Shown here in pieces: positions 54,800 through 63,357 of a DNA stretch of 64,000 nucleotides. A program made the position numbers and the translations under genes. The stretch's first letter is position 1, and every line of letters begins with the position of its first letter. The notes below the pieces were generated by a model. The model had not been told where the DNA came from, searched no databases, and saw nothing but the letters and a program-made list of their open reading frames with translations. This DNA is from Methylobacter sp. (lineage in GTDB: Bacteria > Pseudomonadota > Gammaproteobacteria > Methylococcales > Methylomonadaceae). The stretch is taken from assembly GCF_004322395.1 (NCBI RefSeq), contig NZ_SCTW01000073.1:1-64000 (forward strand), written 5' to 3'.

Positions 54800-55786
54800 A
54801 TGGCGAAGACTTTACTTGAACAACTGAGAGAAATGACTGTGGTGGTTGCCGATACAGGTGATATCCAAGCGATTGAAACTTTCAAGCCCCGCGATGCGAC
54901 GACCAACCCTTCGTTGATCACCGCTGCTGCTCAAATGCCGCAATATCAAGGAATCGTTGATGATACTTTGAAAGGTGCCAGAGACACTTTAGGTAAAGAT
55001 GCCTCTGCAGCGCAAGTGGCTACCCTTGCTTTTGAACGTTTGGCTGTTTCCTTCGGACGGAAGATACTCGAAGTCATTCCAGGACGGGTTTCCACTGAGG
55101 TAGATGCCCGTCTTTCTTACGATACCGATGCCAGTGTCCGCGTAGGCCGTGAACTGATTGCTATGTACGAAGCGCAAGGCGTTTCGCGCGAACGAATCCT
55201 GATTAAAATTGCCGCGACTTGGGAAGGTATACAAGCAGCTGCCATTCTTGAAAAAGAAGGCATCCACACCAACTTAACTTTGTTATTTGGTCTGCATCAG
55301 GCTATCGCCTGTGCCGAGAATGGTATCACTCTAATCTCACCTTTTGTTGGACGTATTCTGGATTGGTACAAAAAAGATACTGGTCGTGATTCTTATGCGC
55401 CTGCTGAAGATCCAGGTGTATTATCAGTTACGGAAGTATATAACTACTATAAAAAATTCGGCTATAAAACCGAAGTTATGGGCGCCAGCTTTCGTAATGT
55501 CGGCGAAATAGTTGAATTGGCGGGATGTGATTTATTGACTATTGCTCCATCCCTGCTGGCTGAGCTTCAGTCTACTGAAGGTGACCTAGTACGCAAGCTG
55601 GATCCTAAAAATGCTGCTAATGCGCCCATCGAAAAATTAAACATTGATAAGGCGACTTTTGACCGCATGCATGCTGAAAATCGCATGGCATCTGAAAAAC
55701 TTGCAGAAGGCATTGATGGTTTCACTAAGGCATTGGAATCGTTAGAAGGAATTCTTGCGGCACGATTGGCGAGTCTGGAAGGTTAA
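54800..55786 (+). CDS. tal: Transaldolase
   Basis: The 328-residue enzyme transfers dihydroxyacetone units between sugar phosphates in the regeneration phase of the RuMP cycle. The Schiff-base lysine is K136 in [16 protein letters not shown], and the N-terminal [12 protein letters not shown] and EVSARLSYD-like [12 protein letters not shown] regions are conserved. It has its own upstream promoter candidate and is separated from tkt by the two repeat-protein genes. A hairpin CCCGGC/GCCGGG (55801-55833) follows. Confidence 0.96.
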   Translation: MAKTLLEQLREMTVVVADTGDIQAIETFKPRDATTNPSLITAAAQMPQYQGIVDDTLKGARDTLGKDASAAQVATLAFERLAVSFGRKILEVIPGRVSTEVDARLSYDTDASVRVGRELIAMYEAQGVSRERILIKIAATWEGIQAAAILEKEGIHTNLTLLFGLHQAIACAENGITLISPFVGRILDWYKKDTGRDSYAPAEDPGVLSVTEVYNYYKKFGYKTEVMGASFRNVGEIVELAGCDLLTIAPSLLAELQSTEGDLVRKLDPKNAANAPIEKLNIDKATFDRMHAENRMASEKLAEGIDGFTKALESLEGILAARLASLEG

Positions 55787-56940
55787 ACAGTTTTAAGCTG
55801 CCCGGCGGTATGTTTTCGTATTATAAAGCCGGGTGGTGCTGATTTTCATTCAAACTATACGCAAGGGTAAAATCCCTGCTATGTTTAAAAATTGTAATAT
55901 ATAGAAGACGAATTATAAGTTGCCAATGTTAGCTTTATTGTATTCAGTAGAACTTTTAAAGTAGTATTCAAACCGACTCATTAACTTACATCTGTTTTCA
56001 GCTTATGTAATTCTATAAGTTGGGATTATTGTACTGTTTCTAAATTACCTGGTTATCAGGCAACGTGTCTTCGAAAAGGGTGCTAACACCTATGTTGCTC
56101 ATACATTGATCGTTTCCTTCTGGCGATCTGAAGCAACTGGTGATTTTCTGGCGAACGTTACATGTGGATATTATTTTCGCCTTGATTGTTAAACGGTATC
56201 TCAACGTCGGTCATAAAGTGTAAGGTTTAGATTTCATAGTTCCGTAAGCGTTCGATTGCGGGACTTGCTACACGTTTGTGCCAGCCACGCTGACCGGGCG
56301 CTTTCATGAGTTCTGGTGTCAAACATTCTGCTACGGCTTGTTTCAGTAAAATCCGATGGGGCAAAATTCGGTAGCTTGCGCCTCGAACAACTCAACTTTC
56401 TTGCATTGGAACCAGTAAAAGGTCATTCATCCAGCTTAGCTCAATCTTTTTGCTCCTGTTCGTGTGCATAAGTCTGTTCCGGTGATGGGCATTACTCTGC
56501 GCATGCTGACAGATTGATCGAGAATAAGGTTTCCAATGGTCGTGTATATCGGGGAGTCGCTATTTTTGCGAAAGTATTTTTCGGCATCCTCGCCCAGCAA
56601 GCGGCAAAGAATATGTGATAGCTAATTCCCGCTGCCCCAGCCTTCCGCTCCTACTCACACCAAGTATCTATATCCTTGTAGGCGACGCGAACGTGATTTC
56701 GGAAAGCCTGCATTCTCAGTACTCAAACTACACTTCGTGAAAACACACTCGCTATCAGTTCAGGAAACTATTTTGACTCCTGTCCGCAGCGAAGCAAAGA
56801 GTATGGTAGTTCTTCATAATCTAATGAATGCTTTTATGACTTAAACTGATAATTGTAAGAATTAACACCGAATGTTATTAAGCTATTATACATAGGGTAT
56901 AATTTGCTTCACCTTTGACATTGATTTTACACGGGGAAAC
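55787..56940. other. Intergenic region containing a decayed insertion sequence
   Basis: Over 1.1 kb separates tal from the aminotransferase gene. The first part contains the hairpin after tal and AT-rich DNA. The centre is the IS66-like remnant described separately. The last 120 bases contain TATAAT (56898-56903), a probable -10 box for the aminotransferase gene. Confidence 0.5.
56030..56650 (-). pseudogene. Decayed IS66-like transposase remnant
   Basis: In the minus strand, broken reading frames give QAVAECLTPELMKAPGQR, then EIPFNNQGENNIHM and MSNIGVSTLFEDTLPDNQ. The second resembles the VPFTNNQAERDIRM motif at the end of IS66 transposases, and the third a typical IS66 C-terminus. Several stops and frame changes lie between them. 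The assignment is by eye and the ends are uncertain. It may have separated tal from further pathway genes. Confidence 0.45.
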
Positions 56941-58122
56941 ATGAGCATCAAACTTTCTAACAGAGTTCAGGCAGTTAAACCATCACCGACTTTGGCGATT
57001 ACCGCCAGGGCCGCGCAAATGCGTGCTGCGGGCAAAGACATTATCGGCCTTGGCGCCGGTGAGCCGGATTTCGACACCCCTGATCATATCAAGGCTGCGG
57101 CGGTTAAGGCTATTGAAAATGGTCACACCAAATACACCGCAGTGGACGGCATCGCCAGCCTGAAAAAAGCCATTATCGCCAAATACAAGAACGATAACGG
57201 CCTTGATTACCAAGCCAACCAGATCCTGGTTTCCTGCGGCGGCAAACAAAGCTCATTCAACCTGACTCAAGCCCTGCTTAACGCGGGTGACGAGGTCATT
57301 ATTCCCGCGCCGTTCTGGGTATCTTATCCTGATATGGTGTTACTGGCTGACGGCGTACCGGTTATTATCGAAACCACCCAGGCGCAAAATTTTAAAATAT
57401 CACCGGAACAATTGCGCGCCGCGATTACCAATAAAACCCGGTTAATTTTTATCAACAGCCCGTCCAACCCGTCCGGCGTTGCGTATAACCTGGAAGAGCT
57501 TAAAGCGCTGGGCGACGTGTTGAAAGATTTCCCGAACATCATCATTGCCACCGATGATATGTACGAGCACATCCTGTGGAAGAAAGGCACGTTTGTTAAT
57601 ATCTTAAATGCGCATCCTGAGTTTTATGACCGCACCGTAGTCATGAACGGCGTATCCAAAGCTTACTCAATGACCGGCTGGCGTATCGGCTATGCCGCAG
57701 GCCCGGCGGATTTGATTGAAGCGATGACGACCATCCAATCGCAAAGTACCTCCAACCCGACCTCGATTTCGCAACATGCCGCAGAAGCCGCATTAACCGG
57801 CGACCAAAGTTTCATCGACAACATGTGCGTTGAATTTAAAAAACGTCACGATTATGTCGTTAGCGAACTGAACAGCATAGACGGCGTTGAATGCCTTGAA
57901 ACCGACGGTACGTTTTATGTATTTCCTAATGTGGAAAAGCTGATTGCCAGACTGGACAACATCAATGACGATCTTGGCTTTTCCGAGTATTTAATTGAAG
58001 AAGCCGGTGTTGCGTTGGTGCCGGGCTCTGCGTTCGGCACACCGGGGCACATCAGAATTTCGATAGCCACCAGCATGGCGAATCTGCAAAAGGCTATGGA
58101 GCGGATTAAGAAAGCGATTTAA
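56941..58122 (+). CDS. Pyridoxal-phosphate-dependent aminotransferase, class I (aspartate type)
   Basis: The 393-residue enzyme is a class I/II aminotransferase of the bacterial aspartate aminotransferase branch. The PLP lysine is K240 in GVSKAYSMTGWRIGYAAG. Other family stretches are GLGAGEPDFDTPDHIK, INSPSNPSGVAY and FGTPGHIRISIATS. It should exchange amino groups between aspartate or aromatic amino acids and 2-oxoglutarate. GGGG precedes the ATG. A 10-bp hairpin (58131-58159) follows. Confidence 0.92.
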   Translation: MSIKLSNRVQAVKPSPTLAITARAAQMRAAGKDIIGLGAGEPDFDTPDHIKAAAVKAIENGHTKYTAVDGIASLKKAIIAKYKNDNGLDYQANQILVSCGGKQSSFNLTQALLNAGDEVIIPAPFWVSYPDMVLLADGVPVIIETTQAQNFKISPEQLRAAITNKTRLIFINSPSNPSGVAYNLEELKALGDVLKDFPNIIIATDDMYEHILWKKGTFVNILNAHPEFYDRTVVMNGVSKAYSMTGWRIGYAAGPADLIEAMTTIQSQSTSNPTSISQHAAEAALTGDQSFIDNMCVEFKKRHDYVVSELNSIDGVECLETDGTFYVFPNVEKLIARLDNINDDLGFSEYLIEEAGVALVPGSAFGTPGHIRISIATSMANLQKAMERIKKAI

Positions 58123-58130
58123 GGTTCCTC

Positions 58131-58159
58131 GTGGGCAAGCGGAGAAATTGCTTGCCCAC
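58131..58159 (+). terminator. Hairpin after the aminotransferase gene
   Basis: GTGGGCAAGC (58131-58140) and GCTTGCCCAC (58150-58159) form a perfect 10-bp stem around a 9-base loop, 9 bases after the stop codon. The T run downstream is weak, but position and stability suggest a terminator. Confidence 0.55.
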
Positions 58160-58207
58160 CCTTACATTTCCGACGAAGTAACACAACCTCATCGGATGGG
58201 AGAACAC

Positions 58208-58602
58208 ATGGATTTAGTTAATATTAGTGTTGCAATAATAACAGCGATACTGCCTTCTTGGTACTTCGCAACGAAAAAGAGCAAGAAAGATTAAAATCCT
58301 TAGAGACTTATACATCGGAGGATAGGTATAAGGTAATCCTTCGGGACAGTTTTTTCACAATCTCTTATTCACTGGGCCTTTCCTTAAGTGTTGCCGGGCT
58401 AGCGCTGTTTATTGCGGCAGTGTTACCAATCCCAGAGTTAAAGAGGTTCCTGATTATTTTAACGGCTACCGTTTTTTTTAGTGCTGGATGGATGCTTTTG
58501 CAATTGTTTGTCGAATTATCGAGAACGTTTAACCCTATAAAATCTTTAACAAAGAAGAAAAGTAAAATAGAGGCGCTGGAAAAAGAGAAAGATTTATTAT
58601 AA
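58208..58602 (+). pseudogene. Small membrane protein gene, apparently frameshifted
   Basis: ATG 58208 has a good ribosome-binding site, GGGAGA, and encodes MDLVNISVAIITAILPSWYF before stopping at 58294. A second frame, open from 58258 to 58602 without its own ribosome-binding site, continues with a soluble helix and two membrane spans (ISYSLGLSLSVAGLALFIAA; FLIILTATVFFSAGWMLLQL) and a lysine-rich end. Joining the two near the AAAAAG at 58274 would give one membrane protein of about 130 residues. This may be a mutation, a sequencing error or ribosomal frameshifting. The function is unknown. Confidence 0.5.
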
Positions 58603-58635
58603 TTTTTAACTTAAAGTTGTAAGGCAAAGCCAAAT

Positions 58636-58890
58636 TCAGCCATTTGTCCTTTGCAAAGCTTTGTTAGCTGCCAGCTCTTCAAGGCGTTCGGCCAGCCTAC
58701 TTTTATGATGGACTGCCGGGTTACACCCACCCTGCTCGCCTCTTTAATCTAATACATCAATCATCCAGGCAGGAAAATCAACATTTATTCATTTTTGGTT
58801 TTGCAAAGTTCTCTTTGCTTTAGATAAGTCCAAGGCATCAAAGATGTCATCTCCCACATCAAAGTTCTTATCAAATTCATCAGCTTTCAT
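58636..58890 (-). pseudogene. Decayed BrnA-type antitoxin
   Basis: The minus strand begins MKADEFDKNFDVGDDIFDAL, matching the start of BrnA antitoxins, and continues after in-frame stops with INVDFPAWMIDVLD, GVTRQSIIKV in another frame, and LAERLEELAANKA in the original one. These pieces together cover a complete BrnA, including its ribbon-helix-helix DNA-binding domain, but two stops and two frame changes break it. The BrnT remnant lies directly upstream, overlapping its start. Confidence 0.7.
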
Positions 58891-59059
58891 ATAAGGCTTC
58901 CTCTTCTTTTCGTGATCTGCGAGCAGATATAATTCTAATGCGTGTTCCTCGGTATGTGATTACGCCAGACCAATGCTTTCCTGCAATCACGCCAGCAACT
59001 AAAAACCGAGGCTCAAGAGGTAAATATTGGGCTGGAATAGATTCACCAATAACAGGCTA
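58880..59059 (-). pseudogene. Truncated BrnT-type toxin
   Basis: The frame encodes PRFLVAGVIAGKHWSGVITYRG and RIRIISARRSRKEEEALYES, which is the C-terminal half of a BrnT ribonuclease toxin with its RIISAR motif. The N-terminal half, with the usual FEWDPNKNxxN region, is missing: a stop lies at 59060 and the glyoxalase gene ends at 59076. Its end overlaps the start of the antitoxin remnant, the normal order of brnTA. Confidence 0.65.
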
Positions 59060-59075
59060 TTTTAGGAAGCATAAT

Positions 59076-59516
59076 TTACCAAGTCCCGGTATTTTCCATA
59101 GCCAGCCATTTCTCCGAAGGTAACAACGGCGCATCTTTCTGCAAAAGCTCGATAGAAATCTTGTCCGGCGAACGGATAAACGCCATGTGTCCGTCACGCG
59201 GCGGACGGTTGATAATTACCCCGGCATCCATCAATTTTTGGCAGGTTTCATAAATATTATCGACTTCAAAAGCCAGATGACCGAAGTTGCGGCCGCCCTG
59301 ATAATCCTCGGTATCCCAGTTATAAGTCAGCTCCAGCAACGGCGCGTGCATTTTTTCAGCCTGATAGGTATCCTCCGGCGCATGCAGATAGACCAGTGTA
59401 TAGCGTCCTTCTTTATTATCCATCCTGTGGTGTTCGATCAGGCCGAGCTTGTTGCAATAAAAATCGAGTGATTCATTCAGGTCATGAACCCGAACCATCG
59501 CATGTAAATAACGCAT
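59076..59516 (-). CDS. gloA: Lactoylglutathione lyase (glyoxalase I)
   Basis: The 146-residue metalloenzyme converts the methylglyoxal-glutathione adduct to lactoylglutathione. Family signatures: [55 protein letters not shown] (metal ligands H and E in the two halves), and [14 protein letters not shown]. The gene is slightly longer than E. coli gloA through its C-terminal tail. AAGGAG lies before the start. Confidence 0.95.
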   Translation of the reverse strand: MRYLHAMVRVHDLNESLDFYCNKLGLIEHHRMDNKEGRYTLVYLHAPEDTYQAEKMHAPLLELTYNWDTEDYQGGRNFGHLAFEVDNIYETCQKLMDAGVIINRPPRDGHMAFIRSPDKISIELLQKDAPLLPSEKWLAMENTGTW

Positions 59517-59579
59517 AGTGTTTCTCCTTGTAATTGTGAGTAATCATTCTAAAGAGCACAAAGTGTATCTGTGCATTTT

Positions 59580-60932
59580 CTAGGTCGCATCTTGCAGATA
59601 AGTCTTTTCTTGATAGCTCCGGCTATGCCAAATAAATCCCAAGGCTGTCGCCAACATCAATGCGGTAAAAAACCAAAAATAATCGGCTCCGGCAAGACGG
59701 CTGGAACCGTCCGGGGCTTCAATAAAAAAGTTCACCCCGCTGGTGAACAGGTTCCCGAGCGCAACCGCCGCCATATAAAGCGACATGACCAAAGATTTCA
59801 TCGTCTTTGGCGCTTGCGTATAGGAAAACTCCAGACAGGTAATCGACACCATCACTTCGGCGGAAGTCATCAATAAATAAGCCGGTAACTGCCAGCAAAT
59901 ATTCGGATGAAACCCTGCATCGATACGCATCTGAATACCGGCTATCCATCCGAACGACAAAACTGAAACAAACAAACCGATGGCGATTTTGTTCAGATAA
60001 CTTAAATGTAAAAACCTGCCCAGTGCCGGGTATAAAAACTTGTAAAACAACGGCGTGAGCAACACAATCAGCAAGGGGTTGGCGGCTTGAATCTGCGAGG
60101 GCAATATCTCGGTATTTAACACGACCCTATCCATCTGTTGCGCCTGCAAAACCCAGGACGAACCGTTTTGGTCGAACAAAGCCCAGAACATCGTAATGAA
60201 TAAATAAATTCCGCCTAACCGGCCCAGGCAACGCAGGCCTTCTCCGCTCAAGGCCTCATTCACAAAGCCCATTCCGGCTGGGGGGATATGTACAAACCGG
60301 TATCGCCCCGACCAGAATATCGCCGTCGCCAACAGCATTAACAAGCCGGGCACCAGAAACGCGACCGATGCGCCGTAGGTTTTCAGCAGCCAAGGCATCA
60401 TCAACATAGAGACGAAAGCCCCGAGATTAATCCCCAAATAAAACCAACTGAAGATCTTGCTAAGCAAATGCCGATTGCCGACTCCAAACTGGTCGCCGAC
60501 ATGCGCCGAAACACAGGGTTTAATGCCGCCCGCGCCTAATGCAATCAAGATTTGCCCGACGAACAAACCGGTTCGCGTGTCATCCAGCGCCAAGCAAAAA
60601 TGCCCCAAGCAATAGACAAGCGATAATAAGATGATAGTCCGGTATTTACCCAAAAACCCATCGGCCAGCAACGCCCCTAAAAACGGCGTGAAATAGGTGA
60701 TGGAGGCGAACAAATGATAATACGCTTTTGCCTCGCTGTCCGACATAGGCGCAAGTTTGCCTGCCGCATCCACCATATATTGGGTCATGAACACGACCAA
60801 AATCGCCCGCATGCCGTAATAGCTAAAGCGTTCCGCGAATTCGTTACCAATAATAAAAGGGATGCCGGAAGGTATTTTGGAGGAAAGAACCGGGACGGTA
60901 CGATATGAAGTGTTCATAAATTCTGGTTCCAT
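59580..60932 (-). CDS. POT/PTR family peptide transporter
   Basis: The 450-residue protein has about 12 membrane spans and the proton-dependent oligopeptide transporter signature at its start: NEFAERFSYYGMRAILVVFM (the ExxER-type motif) and later GALLADGFLGKYRTI. It should import di- or tripeptides with protons in the inner membrane. An alternative start five codons in (60917) is possible; it would leave the first span intact. It is transcribed toward gloA. Confidence 0.9.
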   Translation of the reverse strand: MEPEFMNTSYRTVPVLSSKIPSGIPFIIGNEFAERFSYYGMRAILVVFMTQYMVDAAGKLAPMSDSEAKAYYHLFASITYFTPFLGALLADGFLGKYRTIILLSLVYCLGHFCLALDDTRTGLFVGQILIALGAGGIKPCVSAHVGDQFGVGNRHLLSKIFSWFYLGINLGAFVSMLMMPWLLKTYGASVAFLVPGLLMLLATAIFWSGRYRFVHIPPAGMGFVNEALSGEGLRCLGRLGGIYLFITMFWALFDQNGSSWVLQAQQMDRVVLNTEILPSQIQAANPLLIVLLTPLFYKFLYPALGRFLHLSYLNKIAIGLFVSVLSFGWIAGIQMRIDAGFHPNICWQLPAYLLMTSAEVMVSITCLEFSYTQAPKTMKSLVMSLYMAAVALGNLFTSGVNFFIEAPDGSSRLAGADYFWFFTALMLATALGFIWHSRSYQEKTYLQDAT

Positions 60933-61012
60933 TTAAGTTATATATTGTCGCCGTTAAGTAATTTTCCAGTTGTCGCTTGGACACGCCACAATAAATCCGG
61001 AATTATTCGTGT

Positions 61013-61444
61013 TCAAATATTGCTGTTGATCCAGCGGACGATACCCGCAGCATCCATTGCGCCGGACATACGGGCTACTTCACGGCCGGATTTGAATGCA
61101 ATCAGGGTAGGAATGCTGCGAATATTAAATTGCGCGGCGATGCCCTGCTCCTGTTCGGTGTTGAGTTTGGCTAAGCGCACCTGCGGTTCAAGTGAAACAG
61201 CCGCTTGGGCATAGGCTGGAGCCATCATTTTGCACGGCCCGCACCAGGACGCCCAGAAATCGACAACAACAGGAATATCGTTACGTCCAATATGCTGTTG
61301 AAAATTTCGGCCTGTCAGTTCCAACGGATGCCCGGCAAACAAAGACTGTTTACATTGCCCGCAACGGGGATAATGGGGCAAGCGGTCCGATGCGACACGA
61401 TTTACCGTATCGCAATGAGGACAAACAATGTGCAATGTATTCAT
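61013..61444 (-). CDS. trxC: Thioredoxin 2
   Basis: The 143-residue protein has an N-terminal zinc-binding region with two CxxC pairs (CPHCDTVNR, CGQC) and a thioredoxin domain with the active site WCGPCK and the cis-proline region RSIPTLIAFKSG. This combination identifies TrxC, a stress-related cytoplasmic disulfide reductase. Confidence 0.95.
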   Translation of the reverse strand: MNTLHIVCPHCDTVNRVASDRLPHYPRCGQCKQSLFAGHPLELTGRNFQQHIGRNDIPVVVDFWASWCGPCKMMAPAYAQAAVSLEPQVRLAKLNTEQEQGIAAQFNIRSIPTLIAFKSGREVARMSGAMDAAGIVRWINSNI

Positions 61445-61515
61445 GGGATGACCCTATTGTTAAGGTTTAGTTGCTCACGATATGAGGCCATCAAGGTTAA
61501 AACTCAAACTTTAAT

Positions 61516-62013
61516 TCATATACCCGCCAAAAACCGGCCGAATTCATCGATTAACTGCGGCAATACGCTTAGCATCCGATGGTCGGTGTCATATAGATTC
61601 AAGCGGACACGATACTTTTGGCAAAACCGCCAAGCATTTTCAGGCGGCACAATATCGTCCTGCCAACCGTGGAATACCTGAATAGCCTCAGCGCTCGGTT
61701 TAAACTCCGTTTGCCGATAACCGGGCAAATAAAACGCAGGCGCCAGAAAAAAAAGCCCTTTGGGTTTGATCGATTCCGATGCGACAGTCGCAACATAAGC
61801 GCCCATGCTGGAACCGATTAATACGACTTTATCGTAGCCGGATAAATCCATCGCCAGCAGTTGCTCGACCCGTTTATCGGGATCCAGTTGCTCGCGGTAA
61901 TCCGGGCTTTCAAATGCATAGCCGTAGCGTTTGGCAACATCGGCAAAACCGACGGTTTTTTCGCCCCAAGGTGTACTGTCTTTTCCGTGATTATATATGA
62001 CTAATTTTTTCAT
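61516..62013 (-). CDS. YqiA-like alpha/beta hydrolase
   Basis: The protein of about 165 residues is a small alpha/beta hydrolase: MKKLVIYNHGKDSTPWG, the nucleophile elbow GSSMGAYVA, the aspartate in FHGWQDDIVP and the histidine in DTDHRMLS. It resembles YqiA/YcfP-type esterases. I start at ATG 62013; a TTG five codons upstream is the only earlier option. Substrate unknown. It is divergent from the hydrolase gene at 62093. Confidence 0.8.
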   Translation of the reverse strand: MKKLVIYNHGKDSTPWGEKTVGFADVAKRYGYAFESPDYREQLDPDKRVEQLLAMDLSGYDKVVLIGSSMGAYVATVASESIKPKGLFFLAPAFYLPGYRQTEFKPSAEAIQVFHGWQDDIVPPENAWRFCQKYRVRLNLYDTDHRMLSVLPQLIDEFGRFLAGI

Positions 62014-62092
62014 ATCGGTAACTGCCAAGATTGATTAATTGCTGATGAATGGTATTACAATCTTGCACTCTTGTTATAGAAATCTATTTGCC

Positions 62093-63100
62093 ATGCCGAC
62101 CCAAACAACATTCAAGCCCGCTTGGTGGTTAAGCAACAGCCATTTGCAGACGCTTTATCCTGCTTTATTAAGAAAAGCGCCTGCCCCGCCCGATTACCGA
62201 CGCGAAAGATTAACGACTCCCGACGGTGATTTTATCGATGTCGATTATTGCGGAACAGGCAATCAACCGCTGATTATCCTGATGCACGGCTTAACCGGCA
62301 GCTCGCAATCAAGCTATATTAAAGGCTTACAAGACGCTTTGTTCAGACAAGGTTTTCGCAGTGCCGTGCTTAATTTCCGGGGTTGCAGCGGATCGTCCAA
62401 CAACAAAGCGCGCTGTTATCATTCAGGCGAAACAGAGGACATTCATTTTCTTTATCAAACCTTGCGCCTGCGCGAACCCGAGACGCCTTTAGGCGCGGTC
62501 GGTTTTTCATTAGGCGGGAATGTGTTGCTCAAGTGGCTGGGCGAACAAGGCGATCGATTAGACTTGTTTGCTGCTGTCGCTGTTTCAGTGCCGTTGCTGT
62601 TGGGAATCTGCGCGACAAAACTGGATAGCGGTTTTTCGAAATGTTATCGGGTTAATTTATTGCGCGAGTTAAAGATATATATGCAGATCAAACTGCAACA
62701 TCTGGAGCGCATAGGTCAAGCTGAAGAAGCGATGAAGATCAGAGAGCTGGGCGATTTATCGACAATCGATTCGTTTTGGCAATATGACGACCGGGTTGTA
62801 GCCAAATTGCATGGCTTTAGTGATGTACACGATTATTACCGGCGCTCCAGTTCCAGACAATATCTCAAATTCATCAAAGTACCCACGCTATTGATTCAGG
62901 CGGTTGACGATCCGTTTATGACAAAGGAAATCCTGCCCGATCCGGATGAACTATCGCCGCATATACAATTGGAAATTACCGATCACGGCGGACATGTCGG
63001 GTTTATCTCAGGATCAATACCGTTTAGCCCGAAGTATTGGTTGGATCAGCGGATAACGGAATTTTTGGTGGGCTATATCGTTGACAGGGTTTCTGAGTAG
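62093..63100 (+). CDS. YheT-family alpha/beta hydrolase
   Basis: The protein of about 335 residues belongs to the YheT (UPF0017) hydrolases: FKPAWWLSNSHLQTLYPALLR at the start is their hallmark, followed by LMHGLTGSSQSSYIKGL, the nucleophile in GFSLGGNVLLKWLG, an aspartate in QAVDDPF and a histidine in DHGGHVGFI. An upstream ATG at 62039 would add 18 residues unlike the family. The physiological substrate is unknown. Confidence 0.9.
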   Translation: MPTQTTFKPAWWLSNSHLQTLYPALLRKAPAPPDYRRERLTTPDGDFIDVDYCGTGNQPLIILMHGLTGSSQSSYIKGLQDALFRQGFRSAVLNFRGCSGSSNNKARCYHSGETEDIHFLYQTLRLREPETPLGAVGFSLGGNVLLKWLGEQGDRLDLFAAVAVSVPLLLGICATKLDSGFSKCYRVNLLRELKIYMQIKLQHLERIGQAEEAMKIRELGDLSTIDSFWQYDDRVVAKLHGFSDVHDYYRRSSSRQYLKFIKVPTLLIQAVDDPFMTKEILPDPDELSPHIQLEITDHGGHVGFISGSIPFSPKYWLDQRITEFLVGYIVDRVSE

Positions 63101-63116
63101 TTATTTTATAAGCAGT

Positions 63117-63323
63117 CACCACGAACGACTGCACGGATGCAGGAGGTAGAGCAATGCAGGAGCGATTGCCGAGACACGAAGGACACGAAGAGCGCAGGAA
63201 AATAAAGTTTCATGCAGCCAGCTTGAGGCGAGGTAAATAACAAGTCTTAACCGTTTCTGAGCTTGCCAAAAGGGACGATCAAGTTAAAAAGTCAAACTTC
63301 GTGTCCTTCGTGTCTTCGTGGTG
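63117..63323. repeat. Palindromic mini-element E3 with interrupted left arm
   Basis: The right arm (63297-63323) reads, in reverse complement, CACCACGAAGACACGAAGG and then ACACGAAG. The left arm has the same sequence, but 45 bases (63126-63170) are inserted after CACCACGAA; the rest, GACACGAAGGACACGAAG, resumes at 63173. The insert contains TGCAGGAG twice. The arms are made of 9-bp units of form CACGAARRN. The element lies between the YheT-like gene and the end of the ABC gene. Confidence 0.65.
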
Positions 63324-63357
63324 ATTTTTTAAGCTTGCTAATCGGGTTTTCGCAACG

